Under the pieces are notes generated by a model that was given only the letters and a program-made list of their open reading frames with translations, did no database searches and was not told where the DNA came from. Shown one piece after another: positions 1 through 7,600 of a DNA stretch of 15,459 nucleotides (the first letter of the stretch is position 1; every line of letters begins with the position of its first letter). Location of the stretch: contig USQY01000044.1 of the NCBI GenBank assembly GCA_900557045.1, positions 1 through 15,459 of the forward strand. The letters run 5' to 3'. The position numbers were made by a program, and so were the translations under genes. The DNA comes from an uncultured Clostridium sp. (lineage in GTDB: Bacteria > Bacillota > Clostridia > TANB77 > CAG-508).

Positions 1-1137
1 ACCTGCTCTTTTTATATTTGTAATCATCTTTTTTAATGCTAAATCTACTTTTTTAGGTTTATAATATTCTCCTTTGTATTCAGCTTTATTCTCCTTTGGT
101 GTTTTTAATACTGTAGTTACTGGTTGTAAACCATCGCTTGCCCAATGTGTGGCATTTGTAATACAAGACTCTACTTTCATATTTACTGTTACACTATATT
201 TAGTACCTTCTTGAAGTTGTGTTTTTGGTTTTATGGTTAGTTCTCCATTATAATCTGTGTAAAAAGTTTTTGTAGAATCACTTGTTGTAAGTAATACTTT
301 ATCTTTTCCATTTTCTTTTCCAATTACACTATATTCACCTTCATATCCACTTACAGTTATTGTAACTGTAGTAGGAGCATGTACAACATTGTTTAATTTA
401 AAATACCCTATTATAGTATTGGTCATTTTTTTATTTGATTGTGCTTCAATTTTTACTTCTGTATTTGTACCTTTACTATTATATGATGATTTATTTTTAG
501 CTACATCTATTAATTTTCTATAATATGCTTGTTGAGTACCATTTGCAAATGATGTTTCTATACCACCATTTGTAAAATACCAGATTGCAGATTGTTGTAC
601 TTCAAAAACTTGATATTTATTTAAACCTGAAATATCAACACCAAATTTTTCCTTTATATATGTTCTATAAAAATTCAATTGTTTATTGTATTGGTTATCA
701 TAATTGTTACTAAATACAATTGGCATATTGTCTAATAACCATTTTACAGAACCATTTACTTGATCATATGCATTTCCATTTGAATTAAGATTACTTCCTT
801 CTGGAAGATCTCCGCCTTTATATAGGCAATAACCATTTCTATATTTCCATCCAGTTGACCAATGCCCATCTATACAAATTTCTCCAATTGTACTGCCTTT
901 AAATACAGAATACGTACCTTCTGGAATCTTATTTTTAAGATTATCTGGATCAGTACTATTTTCTGTACCAATTTTAGTACTAGCTGACACTTTTTCTTTT
1001 TCGTTTATGTTATCAGCTTGTGCTAATTTTTGAATTTTGTTTGAATTAATTATTATGATTGTAGCTATTATCATAACAATAATTGACAAAATTCCACTTA
1101 TTATCGCAATAATTTTTCCTTTTCCTAAATTTTTCAT
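1..1137 (-). CDS. Thioester-domain (TED) surface adhesin, N-terminal part, cut by window edge
   Basis: The reading frame is open from the ATG at 1137 to base 1 (379 residues, no stop), so the C-terminal part lies outside the window. Residues 8-31 form a strongly hydrophobic segment after a Lys-containing start, acting as signal or membrane anchor. A low-complexity linker follows to about residue 70. Residues 75-215 look like a TED domain: Cys104 in the motif YCLYKG and Gln182 in the motif QQSAIWYFTNG match the Cys and the Gln of the conserved [TQ]QxA[IV]W signature that form an internal thioester in this family. TED proteins use that bond to attach covalently to host surface amines. Residues 245-350 look like an Ig-like beta domain. 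The visible end (KKVDLALKKMIT) resembles the start of the isopeptide-type repeat domains that often follow TED in clostridial adhesins. The start is supported by GGAGGAG six bases upstream. The thioester assignment rests on motif recognition; the downstream architecture and wall anchor are unseen. Confidence 0.82.
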   Translation of the reverse strand, partial: MKNLGKGKIIAIISGILSIIVMIIATIIIINSNKIQKLAQADNINEKEKVSASTKIGTENSTDPDNLKNKIPEGTYSVFKGSTIGEICIDGHWSTGWKYRNGYCLYKGGDLPEGSNLNSNGNAYDQVNGSVKWLLDNMPIVFSNNYDNQYNKQLNFYRTYIKEKFGVDISGLNKYQVFEVQQSAIWYFTNGGIETSFANGTQQAYYRKLIDVAKNKSSYNSKGTNTEVKIEAQSNKKMTNTIIGYFKLNNVVHAPTTVTITVSGYEGEYSVIGKENGKDKVLLTTSDSTKTFYTDYNGELTIKPKTQLQEGTKYSVTVNMKVESCITNATHWASDGLQPVTTVLKTPKENKAEYKGEYYKPKKVDLALKKMITNIKRAG

Positions 1138-1284
1138 AAACTTCTCCTCCATATAAAGTTATTTTACAATAACTATAAAAGAATTTTTTTCTTATTGCAA
1201 TAGTCTAAAAAATGGTATTTTAACTATATATTTACGGAAATACACCATCTAAAATATTATTACATTTTCTTGACATTTTTCTGC

Positions 1285-1290
1285 ATTATA
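1285..1290 (-). promoter_or_regulatory. Candidate extended -10 promoter for the TED adhesin gene
   Basis: On the minus strand TTGTTATAATG gives a perfect TATAAT preceded by TGn, an extended -10 element. The hexamer 17 bases upstream (TAAATT) is a poor -35, so the extended -10 would have to compensate. It predicts a leader of roughly 140 bases before the ATG at 1137. The ribosome binding site GGAGGAG is at 1144-1150, six bases from the ATG. Otherwise 1138-1408 is AT-rich intergenic DNA in which I see no gene. Confidence 0.4.
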
Positions 1291-1408
1291 ACAATTTTTT
1301 ATTTAAAAATTTACGTATTTTGAATGTAACATTTTTTAAAGTTCTTATTTCCCTAAGCAAATAATATAATTTATAACCTATATATACACTACTATTGCCA
1401 TAAAAAAT

Positions 1409-1437
1409 TTGCATTTTTTATAATTGTGTAGTATAAT
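1409..1437 (+). promoter_or_regulatory. Sigma-A type promoter of prfA
   Basis: TTGCAT (1409-1414) and a perfect TATAAT (1432-1437) are separated by exactly 17 bases. The expected transcription start is near 1444. This puts the in-frame TTG at 1424 upstream of the transcript and supports the ATG at 1472 as the true start of prfA. Confidence 0.7.
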
Positions 1438-1471
1438 TACAAACAGCAAAAAAAAAGGAGAGATTATATTT

Positions 1472-2527
1472 ATGTTTCAAAAATTAGAAGATGTTGAAAA
1501 AAAATATGAAGATTTAACAACTAAAATAAGTGACCCCGAAATAATTTCCAGTCAAACTGAATGGAGAACATACATGAAAGAACATGCTGAAATAGAGCCA
1601 ATAGTTTTAAAGTATAGGGAATACAAAAAAATTAAACACGCATATGAAGATGCAAAAGAAATGATGAATGATCCAGAACTAAAAGAATTAGCTGAATTAG
1701 AAATGTTAGAAAACAAAGAAAAACTTCCTAAAATAGAAGAAGAACTTAAAGTATTACTAATTCCTAAAGATCCAGATGACGATAAAAACGTTATTTGTGA
1801 AATTAGAGCAGGTACTGGTGGTGATGAAGCAGCATTATTTGCAGGTACACTATTTAGAATGTATAGTATGTATTGTGAAAGAAAGCACTGGAAATTAGAA
1901 GTACTAAATGAAAATGAAACTGGTCTTGGTGGTTACAAAGAAATTTCATTTATGATTACAGGTAAAGGTGCATATAGCAGGCTAAAATTTGAAAGTGGTG
2001 CCCACAGAGTTCAAAGAGTTCCAGATACCGAAAGCAGTGGTAGAATTCACACATCTGCAGCAACTGTAGCAGTATTACCAGTTGTAGAAGATGTTGAAAT
2101 AGAAATAAACCCAGCAGATATTAAAATGGATGTATATAGAGCATCTGGTGCCGGTGGTCAACATGTTAATAAAACTTCATCAGCAGTTAGATTAACACAT
2201 ATACCAACAGGAATTGTTGCAGAATGTCAAACTGAAAGAAGTCAACTACAAAACAGAGAATACGCAATGAGATTACTTCGTTCTAGATTATATGAACAAG
2301 AACAATCTAAACGTGATGCAGAACTTGCAAATGCCAGAAAAACTTTAGTAGGTTCAGGAGACAGAAGTGAAAAAATTAGAACTTACAACTATCCACAAGG
2401 TCGTATAACAGACCATAGAATTGGTATGAGCATTTATCAAATGGATGATTTTCTAAATGGAAATTTAGATGAAATGATAGATAATTTAATAGCAGCAGAC
2501 AGAGCTGAAAGGTTAAAAAATGAGTAA
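1472..2527 (+). CDS. prfA: Peptide chain release factor 1 (RF1)
   Basis: This cytoplasmic protein recognises UAA and UAG stop codons in the ribosomal A site and triggers release of the finished peptide. With the ATG at 1472 it has 351 residues, close to the usual 355-360. The catalytic GGQ motif is at residues 228-230 (SGAGGQHVNKT), where the Gln is normally N5-methylated by PrmC. The RF1-type codon-recognition tripeptide PxT is present as PDT at 184-186, where RF2 would have SPF. The N-terminal helical domain and the long conserved block RVQRVPDT...GRIHTSAATVAV are intact. The frame extends upstream to a TTG at 1424, but that lies inside the promoter, and AAGGAG at 1455-1460 serves the ATG at an 11-base distance. 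The gene appears monocistronic; prmC, its frequent neighbour, is not next to it. Identification is secure. Confidence 0.97.
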   Translation: MFQKLEDVEKKYEDLTTKISDPEIISSQTEWRTYMKEHAEIEPIVLKYREYKKIKHAYEDAKEMMNDPELKELAELEMLENKEKLPKIEEELKVLLIPKDPDDDKNVICEIRAGTGGDEAALFAGTLFRMYSMYCERKHWKLEVLNENETGLGGYKEISFMITGKGAYSRLKFESGAHRVQRVPDTESSGRIHTSAATVAVLPVVEDVEIEINPADIKMDVYRASGAGGQHVNKTSSAVRLTHIPTGIVAECQTERSQLQNREYAMRLLRSRLYEQEQSKRDAELANARKTLVGSGDRSEKIRTYNYPQGRITDHRIGMSIYQMDDFLNGNLDEMIDNLIAADRAERLKNE

Positions 2528-2558
2528 TGCCAATGGCAATACTCATTTTATTTTATTT
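2521..2558. terminator. Bidirectional intrinsic terminator between prfA and the convergent surface-protein operon
   Basis: An 11-bp stem with one mismatch (TGAGTAATGCC at 2521-2531, loop AAT, GGCAATACTCA at 2535-2545) is followed on the plus strand by TTTTATTTTATTT. On the minus strand the same stem is followed by TTTTTT, the complement of the A run just before 2521. It therefore suits both prfA and the leftward operon ending at 2800. The hairpin includes the last sense codon and the TAA stop of prfA. Confidence 0.8.
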
Positions 2559-2576
2559 GTTTACAAATTTAAAAAT

Positions 2577-2785
2577 CGTATAAAATAGAATCAACAATAT
2601 TTTAAGCAATATCATATAAAATAAAGTTAACAATATTTTAAGCAATATCGTATAAAATTAAGTTATAAGTACTGTCGTATAAAATAAAGTTAACAATACT
2701 TTAAGTACTTTTGTATAAAATAGAGTTAACAATACTTTAAGTACTTCCGTATTAAAATAGAGTTAACAATAACTTTAAGTATTTT
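2577..2785. repeat. 36-bp AT-rich tandem repeat array (about six copies)
   Basis: Copies begin at 2577, 2613, 2649, 2676, 2712 and 2748, and a decayed partial copy runs to about 2795. Four copies are exactly 36 bp, the third is 27 bp (about nine internal bases missing) and the sixth is about 38 bp. Each begins with a form of CGTATAAAAT. Most contain GTTAACAAT, and the later ones contain TACTTTAAGTACTT. Copies 1-2 (TTTTAAGCAATAT) and 4-5 (CTTTAAGTACTT) form two sub-families, which suggests stepwise duplication. Stops occur in all frames, so the array is non-coding. It lies in the 3' region of the leftward operon, between that operon and the shared terminator. Confidence 0.88.
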
Positions 2786-2799
2786 ATAAAATTATTAAA

Positions 2800-3459
2800 C
2801 TAGTCAATACGTTCTACTTCAGCAGGTAAATCTTCTATTTGGAATATACTTTTCCACATATTGTTAGTAACTTGTGAATATTCTAACATAACTCTAACAT
2901 TAGTTCTAATAGGTAATGTACTAATTTCACTTGGTAACTCTGTAATTTGCCAATCTATATTAATAGCTTCTGTTTCCTTAAATCCCTTTAGTATTTTTTT
3001 ATAGTACCAGTAATCCCCTTGTTGTACCCAATTTTCTGTGTTTATTGCTAACACAATTTTATCTTGTGAAACTGGTGCTGTTATCCACTCACCTTCACCT
3101 TCATTTTCACCTGCAACATAGTATTCAACAATCGGAATACAACGTATACGTACATATGCATCTTGGTCTGCTACAGATACACCTTTTACAGATTTTGTAT
3201 ATTTTTTTATACCAAATTCATCATAAGTTTCATTAGGGTCATCAGGATTTGTTCCTCCTGGTTCTGGCCAATCTTCTTCAAGTTCTACTTTTATTTCACC
3301 AACTTTTAGCGATGCTTCATCTTTCTTTATATCTGAAAATAATGAATATCCTATTGGGATAAGTATAATTAATGTTATTAATAAGGCAATTATTATTATT
3401 AATTTTTTGTTTTTCACAAATACCTTTTTGTTATTTTCAACTTTATTTTCCAATTTCAT
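2800..3459 (-). CDS. TasA/CalY-like exported surface protein (putative)
   Basis: The protein has 219 residues. A Lys/Asn-rich N-terminus (1-19) precedes one hydrophobic helix (about 20-38) that ends in IGYSLFSD, followed by KKDEASLKVGEI. This layout resembles SipW-dependent signal peptides of TasA/CalY-type proteins, where cleavage occurs close to the helix end and the mature chain begins with a beta strand. The mature part is acidic and predicted beta-rich. It contains DAYVRIRCIPIVEYY (about residue 100 onward), like the xAYVRVR strand common in TasA/camelysin relatives. An acidic Pro/Gly/Asn/Asp loop with EPGGTNPDDPNE lies near residues 66-78. There is no LPXTG motif and no C-terminal membrane segment. 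It sits 48 bases downstream of the TPQTG-anchored protein on the same strand with no terminator between, so the two are probably co-transcribed. Family membership is inferred from these general features and not from a signature motif; it could also be another SipW-type secreted protein. Confidence 0.6.
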   Translation of the reverse strand: MKLENKVENNKKVFVKNKKLIIIIALLITLIILIPIGYSLFSDIKKDEASLKVGEIKVELEEDWPEPGGTNPDDPNETYDEFGIKKYTKSVKGVSVADQDAYVRIRCIPIVEYYVAGENEGEGEWITAPVSQDKIVLAINTENWVQQGDYWYYKKILKGFKETEAINIDWQITELPSEISTLPIRTNVRVMLEYSQVTNNMWKSIFQIEDLPAEVERID

Positions 3460-3461
3460 TT

Positions 3462-3467
3462 CCTCCT
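3462..3467 (-). promoter_or_regulatory. Ribosome binding site that makes the start of the 219-residue protein ambiguous
   Basis: AGGAGG here is only two bases from the ATG at 3459, unusually close. Codon 3 of the same frame is TTG (starting at 3453), at an eight-base distance that suits initiation better. Translation may therefore begin at that TTG and drop two residues, or the ATG may be used at reduced efficiency. Confidence 0.6.
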
Positions 3468-3507
3468 TTTCTTTTGTTAACTATTTTTATTTTTTTATAT
3501 TTTATAT

Positions 3508-4209
3508 TTATTTATTGTTCTCATTATCTCTTTTCTTGCTTATAACAAAAGTAATACATAAAATAATTATAGCTATTGCTAATATACCCATTATAATGAA
3601 AATTGCATAAGATTCACCAGTTTGTGGTGTTTTTACTTCTGTTGTAATAATTTCTTTTGCAGGTGTTTCTGCTGGCTCATCTTTAGGCTCACTTTTGGGT
3701 TCCTCATCTTGCATACCTCTTGCCACAAAATTAAATTTTACAATACACTCTTTTTCTTGAAATTCGTTACCTACATTTTCAGGTAATGTAGTTATAATTT
3801 TAAACTCTTGAGAATCATTCTTGTCTAAGTAAGTATTTACATTAGTTAAATCAGTATATTTACCATTATAAATTTGTTCACTTTTCCCTTGCAAATTATC
3901 AGATATATTAATAATTTTAATTTCTAAAACATCTGCTACTTCTTTACCCTGTTCTATAGTAGCAATAAATTCAACATTAACTTCTTTTTTTCCTGTATTT
4001 GAAATTTTTAATGTTGTTTCTTCTGTTTCACCTGGTAATATGTTGTTTATTGTCCAAGTCATTTCAGGTGTTTTAGATGTCATTTGTATTGTTTTACCAT
4101 CACATTTTACATCAACATATAAATTTGCAGCAAATGATACATTAGTTATCAAACAAAATCCTAAAATAATTGTTATTATTGTTGCTGTGATTTTTGAAAG
4201 CTTTTTCAT
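3508..4209 (-). CDS. Sortase-anchored TasA/CalY-like surface protein (putative)
   Basis: The 233-residue protein has a classical signal peptide (residues 1-27, likely cut after SFA). The mature region of about 145 residues contains WTINNILPGETEETTLKISN and then GKKEVNVEFIA. This resembles the N-x-L-x-PGD-x-x-x-x-x-x-x-x-NTG pattern of TasA/CalY-like domains that form or decorate extracellular fibres. A Glu/Pro/Lys-rich wall-spanning linker (about 165-185) leads to TPQTG at 194-198, a hydrophobic helix, and a charged tail KKRDNENNK, which is the layout of a sortase substrate. The sorting motif is a Thr variant of LPXTG. AGGAGG at 4219-4224 lies nine bases before the ATG. It is the first gene of a probable two-gene operon with the gene at 2800-3459 and has its own promoter. 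No sortase gene is in the window. Sortase-type anchoring is well supported; the TasA-like fold is an inference. Confidence 0.68.
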   Translation of the reverse strand: MKKLSKITATIITIILGFCLITNVSFAANLYVDVKCDGKTIQMTSKTPEMTWTINNILPGETEETTLKISNTGKKEVNVEFIATIEQGKEVADVLEIKIINISDNLQGKSEQIYNGKYTDLTNVNTYLDKNDSQEFKIITTLPENVGNEFQEKECIVKFNFVARGMQDEEPKSEPKDEPAETPAKEIITTEVKTPQTGESYAIFIIMGILAIAIIILCITFVISKKRDNENNK

Positions 4210-4272
4210 TTATAAAATCCTCCTTTATCTGTTGTGGTTTGTTTTGTTTTCTTACAATTTGTAACTACTATA

Positions 4273-4301
4273 ATTATAACTTAGCAATGGTTGATTTGCA
4301 A
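4273..4301 (-). promoter_or_regulatory. Sigma-A type promoter of the two-gene surface-protein operon
   Basis: Read on the minus strand, TTGCAA (4296-4301) and a perfect TATAAT (4273-4278) are separated by exactly 17 bases. The predicted transcription start is near 4266, giving a leader of about 57 bases before the ATG at 4209. The operon can therefore be expressed independently of the giant gene upstream. Confidence 0.75.
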
Positions 4302-4342
4302 GATGTTTTTAAGGAAAATTGCACATGTTTTTAGGAAAAATT
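4298..4342 (-). repeat. Direct repeat overlapping and upstream of the -35 box, candidate regulator site
   Basis: Two imperfect copies, plus strand 4298-4320 and 4321-4342, share ATGTTTTTAAGGAAAA and ATGTTTTTAGGAAAAA with starts 22 bases apart (4303 and 4325). Each copy begins with GCA on the plus strand; in the promoter-proximal copy this GCA is part of the -35 hexamer. Direct repeats two helical turns apart next to -35 are typical of activating response regulators. Which regulator would bind is unknown. Confidence 0.55.
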
Positions 4343-4429
4343 TTAGAATTAGGTTTGTTACAAATTGTATTTATTTTGCATAGTTTTGGTTACTTTTATT
4401 TTGGATAATATAGGGGTTATTTTAGTGTG

Positions 4430-4466
4430 AAAAACAACATATAGCAGAACACTATATGTTGTTTTT
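4430..4466. terminator. Perfect 15-bp hairpin with T tracts on both strands; terminator of the giant gene
   Basis: AAAAACAACATATAG (4430-4444), loop CAGAACA, and CTATATGTTGTTTTT (4452-4466) form a perfect inverted repeat. Because the stem ends in A runs and T runs, either strand has a terminal T stretch. It lies about 140 bases downstream of the giant gene's stop and upstream of the next promoter, so it separates the two transcription units. The stem is GC-poor, so efficiency may be modest. Confidence 0.65.
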
Positions 4467-4528
4467 GTAGAATTAAATTAATTTAAGTTGATTTCAATAT
4501 TATTATGATATTAATTATTCATCATAAC

Positions 4529-4570
4529 ATAATTAACTATAATTAAATATAATTAACTATAATTGATTAT
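4529..4570. repeat. Phased 10/20-bp AATTA tandem repeat
   Basis: Two 20-bp units (4529-4548 and 4549-4568) share ATAATTAACTATAATT. They are built from a 10-bp period, AATTAACTAT, AATTAAATAT, AATTAACTAT, AATTGATTAT (4531-4570). The period matches one helical turn, so intrinsic curvature is possible. The array is non-coding and lies in the 3' region of the giant gene. Confidence 0.6.
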
Positions 4571-4579
4571 GAATTTCAC

Positions 4580-4605
4580 AGCAAAATTATAATTTTAATT
4601 TTGCT
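4580..4605 (-). other. Perfect 10-bp hairpin directly after the giant gene's stop codon
   Basis: AGCAAAATTA (4580-4589) and TAATTTTGCT (4596-4605) are perfectly complementary around a six-base loop. The stem directly abuts the TAA at 4606-4608. No T tract follows it on the minus strand, so it is more likely a 3'-end stabilising stem or a termination accessory than a full intrinsic terminator. Confidence 0.45.
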
Positions 4606-7600
4606 TTACTCATAAAATTTTGCATCTTCCAATAACACGAAACGTTTAGCTAAGTTATTCTTTAATATAGCTTCATCATTAATGCAAGTTTCTACTCCTG
4701 ACTTGTACATATACAATTTACCATCTGTTTTTAGTATCAAGCCATCTGTTATAGTAGTTTCTGGCATATTTGTTATATAGAAATCTTTTACATTCGTATA
4801 AACATTTCTTTTATCTTTATACCAAGATACTAGTTTTCCATCATTTGTTTTAGCTATAATAGCGGTTCTGTTATTAGCTATTGATATAACTTCTAATGTT
4901 GCATTTGTAAGACCTTCGTATATACATTGAGGCTCTGCATTTTTTGTTTTATTATTTTGACCTAATCTATAATATGAATTATAACCCCATGTGAACAATT
5001 TTCCACTTTCATCTACAGCAGCCATCATATATCCATCAATAGCAACTGAATTAATTTTACCTAATCCTGAATATTCTGAGATATTTACTGGAGTTAATTC
5101 AGTACCACTAGTCTTTTTATTTCCTAATACTCCATAAGTGTTTGGTCCCCAAGTCCACAAATTACCTTGTGTATCTATTACTGCATTAATTTCGTTTCCT
5201 GTTGTTGAAAAATTTGAAAATTTGTTTACATTTTCAAGTATTATTACAGGAGTTGTTGAACCTGTTGATGAGCCATTTCCTATGTTACCTTTTCCCCAAG
5301 CATATAGTTTATTGTTAGAATCTGTACAATAAACATTTTGCATTGTTATATACATTTCTTTAATTTCTGAACCAGTATATCCTACAATTTCTTGTTCTGT
5401 TGTTACATCGCTTATATTTGATATTCCAGACAAGTATGAATATTGACTAAGATCTACGTTATTAGTAGTTGTCTTTTTCGCTATAAAATATAGTTTTCCA
5501 CTTTCTCTTTGTATAAATAATATTACTCCACCATCAAATCTTTTTGCCCATGCATCACTTATCGCATCTGTTCCTTTTGTTGCTAGTAGTGTATATTGAT
5601 AATTTACGTAATTCGATCCATAATAAGTACCAGTTCCAATTCTTGATGGCTCAATGCTTAATAAATTTCCAGTTTCATCTAGTAAAATCACTTCGTTTGT
5701 TGTTGTACATAAAATTTTGTTTACCTTTCTAGTACAAACTTTTGCATAATTAGCATACCCTGTTTTCTCACCTTTCATATACAGATATTTATCATTTCCT
5801 ATTACGAATTCATATTTACCAACCTTTTCATATTGTTTTGCTCCCATTTCACTACCAAATTTGCCATTTAATAGTGATATAAGCTTATAATTTTCTCCAT
5901 CTTGGCATAAAATGTTGTTTTCATCAATTATTTCTTTTACATGAACATCATAAATTTTGTTTTCTGATAATCCTGTAACCTTTGTTAGTTTAGAAATACT
6001 TTCTTTATGACCTACACCAACTTCACCGTTTTCATTTTTTCCCATAGCCCACAAATCATTATTTGTATCTTTTACTATTAATGTAGTACCTCCTGCATAT
6101 ATATCTTTTGCAGTTATATTTTCTATTTCAATAGGTGTTATAGAACTAATTGATTGGAATCCAGATTCACTCCATGCATAAACTTTACCATTTTCATCTA
6201 ATGCAACTGAAAATCCATTTCCTATTTTTACTTTTACAATTATTTTTCCTTTTAAAATATTTTCTTCGTTACTTAAGCATATAGGTGTAATTGTATCTGT
6301 ATTATCTTTAATACCATTATTCACTCCCCAGGTCCAAACTTTTCCATATTCGTCTAAGGCAATTCCGCCGCTATTGATACATGTTACATCTAAATCCACT
6401 ATTCTAGTATTACCAAAAGCTGTTATTTGTTTTGGTGATATACAATTTGCACTTCCAACTGTAAAATCTGTACTTTCTGTGCTAATTCCTAATGTTTGTT
6501 TTTCTCTTACATCTCCCCATGTCCATACTTTACCAGTACTATCTATTGCTGTCATTGTTCTTCCTGATACACTAACTTTTTCAAATTTTACATCTTTTAA
6601 CTCAGAATATTTATCGTTTACACAGTCAAATTTTGTATAATCTCCTTCTGTACTTGGTTCATATCCTAAACATGTGCTAGTACTGCTTCCTGCAGTATAT
6701 AATTTCCCTTTATCATCTATAACAGCAAATTCTGTATAAGAGCCATTTCTACTTACAGTAACAAATTTTATTTGTTTTGCATATAATATACTGTCTTCCA
6801 TATCAGATATGCATAATGGTAATAAATTACGTCCAGAGGCGAAATAGTAATAATCAGTTTCCTCATCTTTACCAAATTCATTATATCCATTACCTAGGTC
6901 TGACATTATCCATACTTTATTATTTGTATCTAAGAATATTGTACTAAAATTTCCACTACAGTAATCCTTTATATTAACATTTTCTATATATGAACCTAAT
7001 ATAGAACTATTATAATTTTTAGGTTCTACTGTAGTTGCATATCTAGCATATCCATAAGTTAATCCAAAAGTGCATCCCCATCTCCAAAGTTTTCCATCTT
7101 TATCAATTGCTACACAGCCATTATTACTTACTACAATATCTTCTATGTCAAATAAGCTGAAATATGATTTTTGTTGAAGATTTAATCTTTTTGGTTCTAC
7201 GCCACGAATAGTAACATCACATCCAAATGGTAAATCGTCAGTATATCCACCCCAGCACCATAAATATCCATTTTCATCAACTGCTGATGTAATACGTAAT
7301 CTCGATCTAGATATAGATTTTATTTTAGTAGTACTTAATTCATTTTCATCTAAATTACTAATACATATTGGTAAATTAATTATTTTTTCTTTATTGATAG
7401 ATGTTCCGCATCGTCCACAATAATTATCTCCCCAACTCCATACTTTTCCATTTTCATCTACTATAGCTGTCATATAGAAATCTGCTTGTACAAATTTAAC
7501 TTTTACATTATATAAAGCATTATCTTGTTGTTTTGTTATACATATTGGATTATCTATATACTTCTCGCTATCTGTTGAACCAATTCCTAATAATCCATTG

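Noticed and set aside
1270..1292. Plus-strand TTGACA followed by TATAAC as an extra prfA promoter
   Set aside because: The spacing is only 11 bases, and no -10 hexamer lies at 16-18 bases.
1424..1471. Upstream TTG start for prfA adding 16 residues
   Set aside because: It lies inside the predicted promoter, the added residues are unlike RF1, and the ATG at 1472 has a ribosome binding site and gives the usual length.
2577..2785. 36-bp periodic repeat considered as a CRISPR array
   Set aside because: The whole 36-bp period is repeat. There are no unique spacers between copies and no cas genes nearby.
2577..2790. Repeated TATAAAAT motifs as an array of promoters
   Set aside because: No matching -35 hexamers recur at proper spacing and no gene lies downstream in the plus direction; the motif is part of the repeat unit in very AT-rich DNA.
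4147..4158. Lipobox in the signal peptide of the TPQTG protein (Cys19)
   Set aside because: The residues before Cys19 (LGF) do not fit a lipobox, and a normal signal peptidase site follows at SFA.
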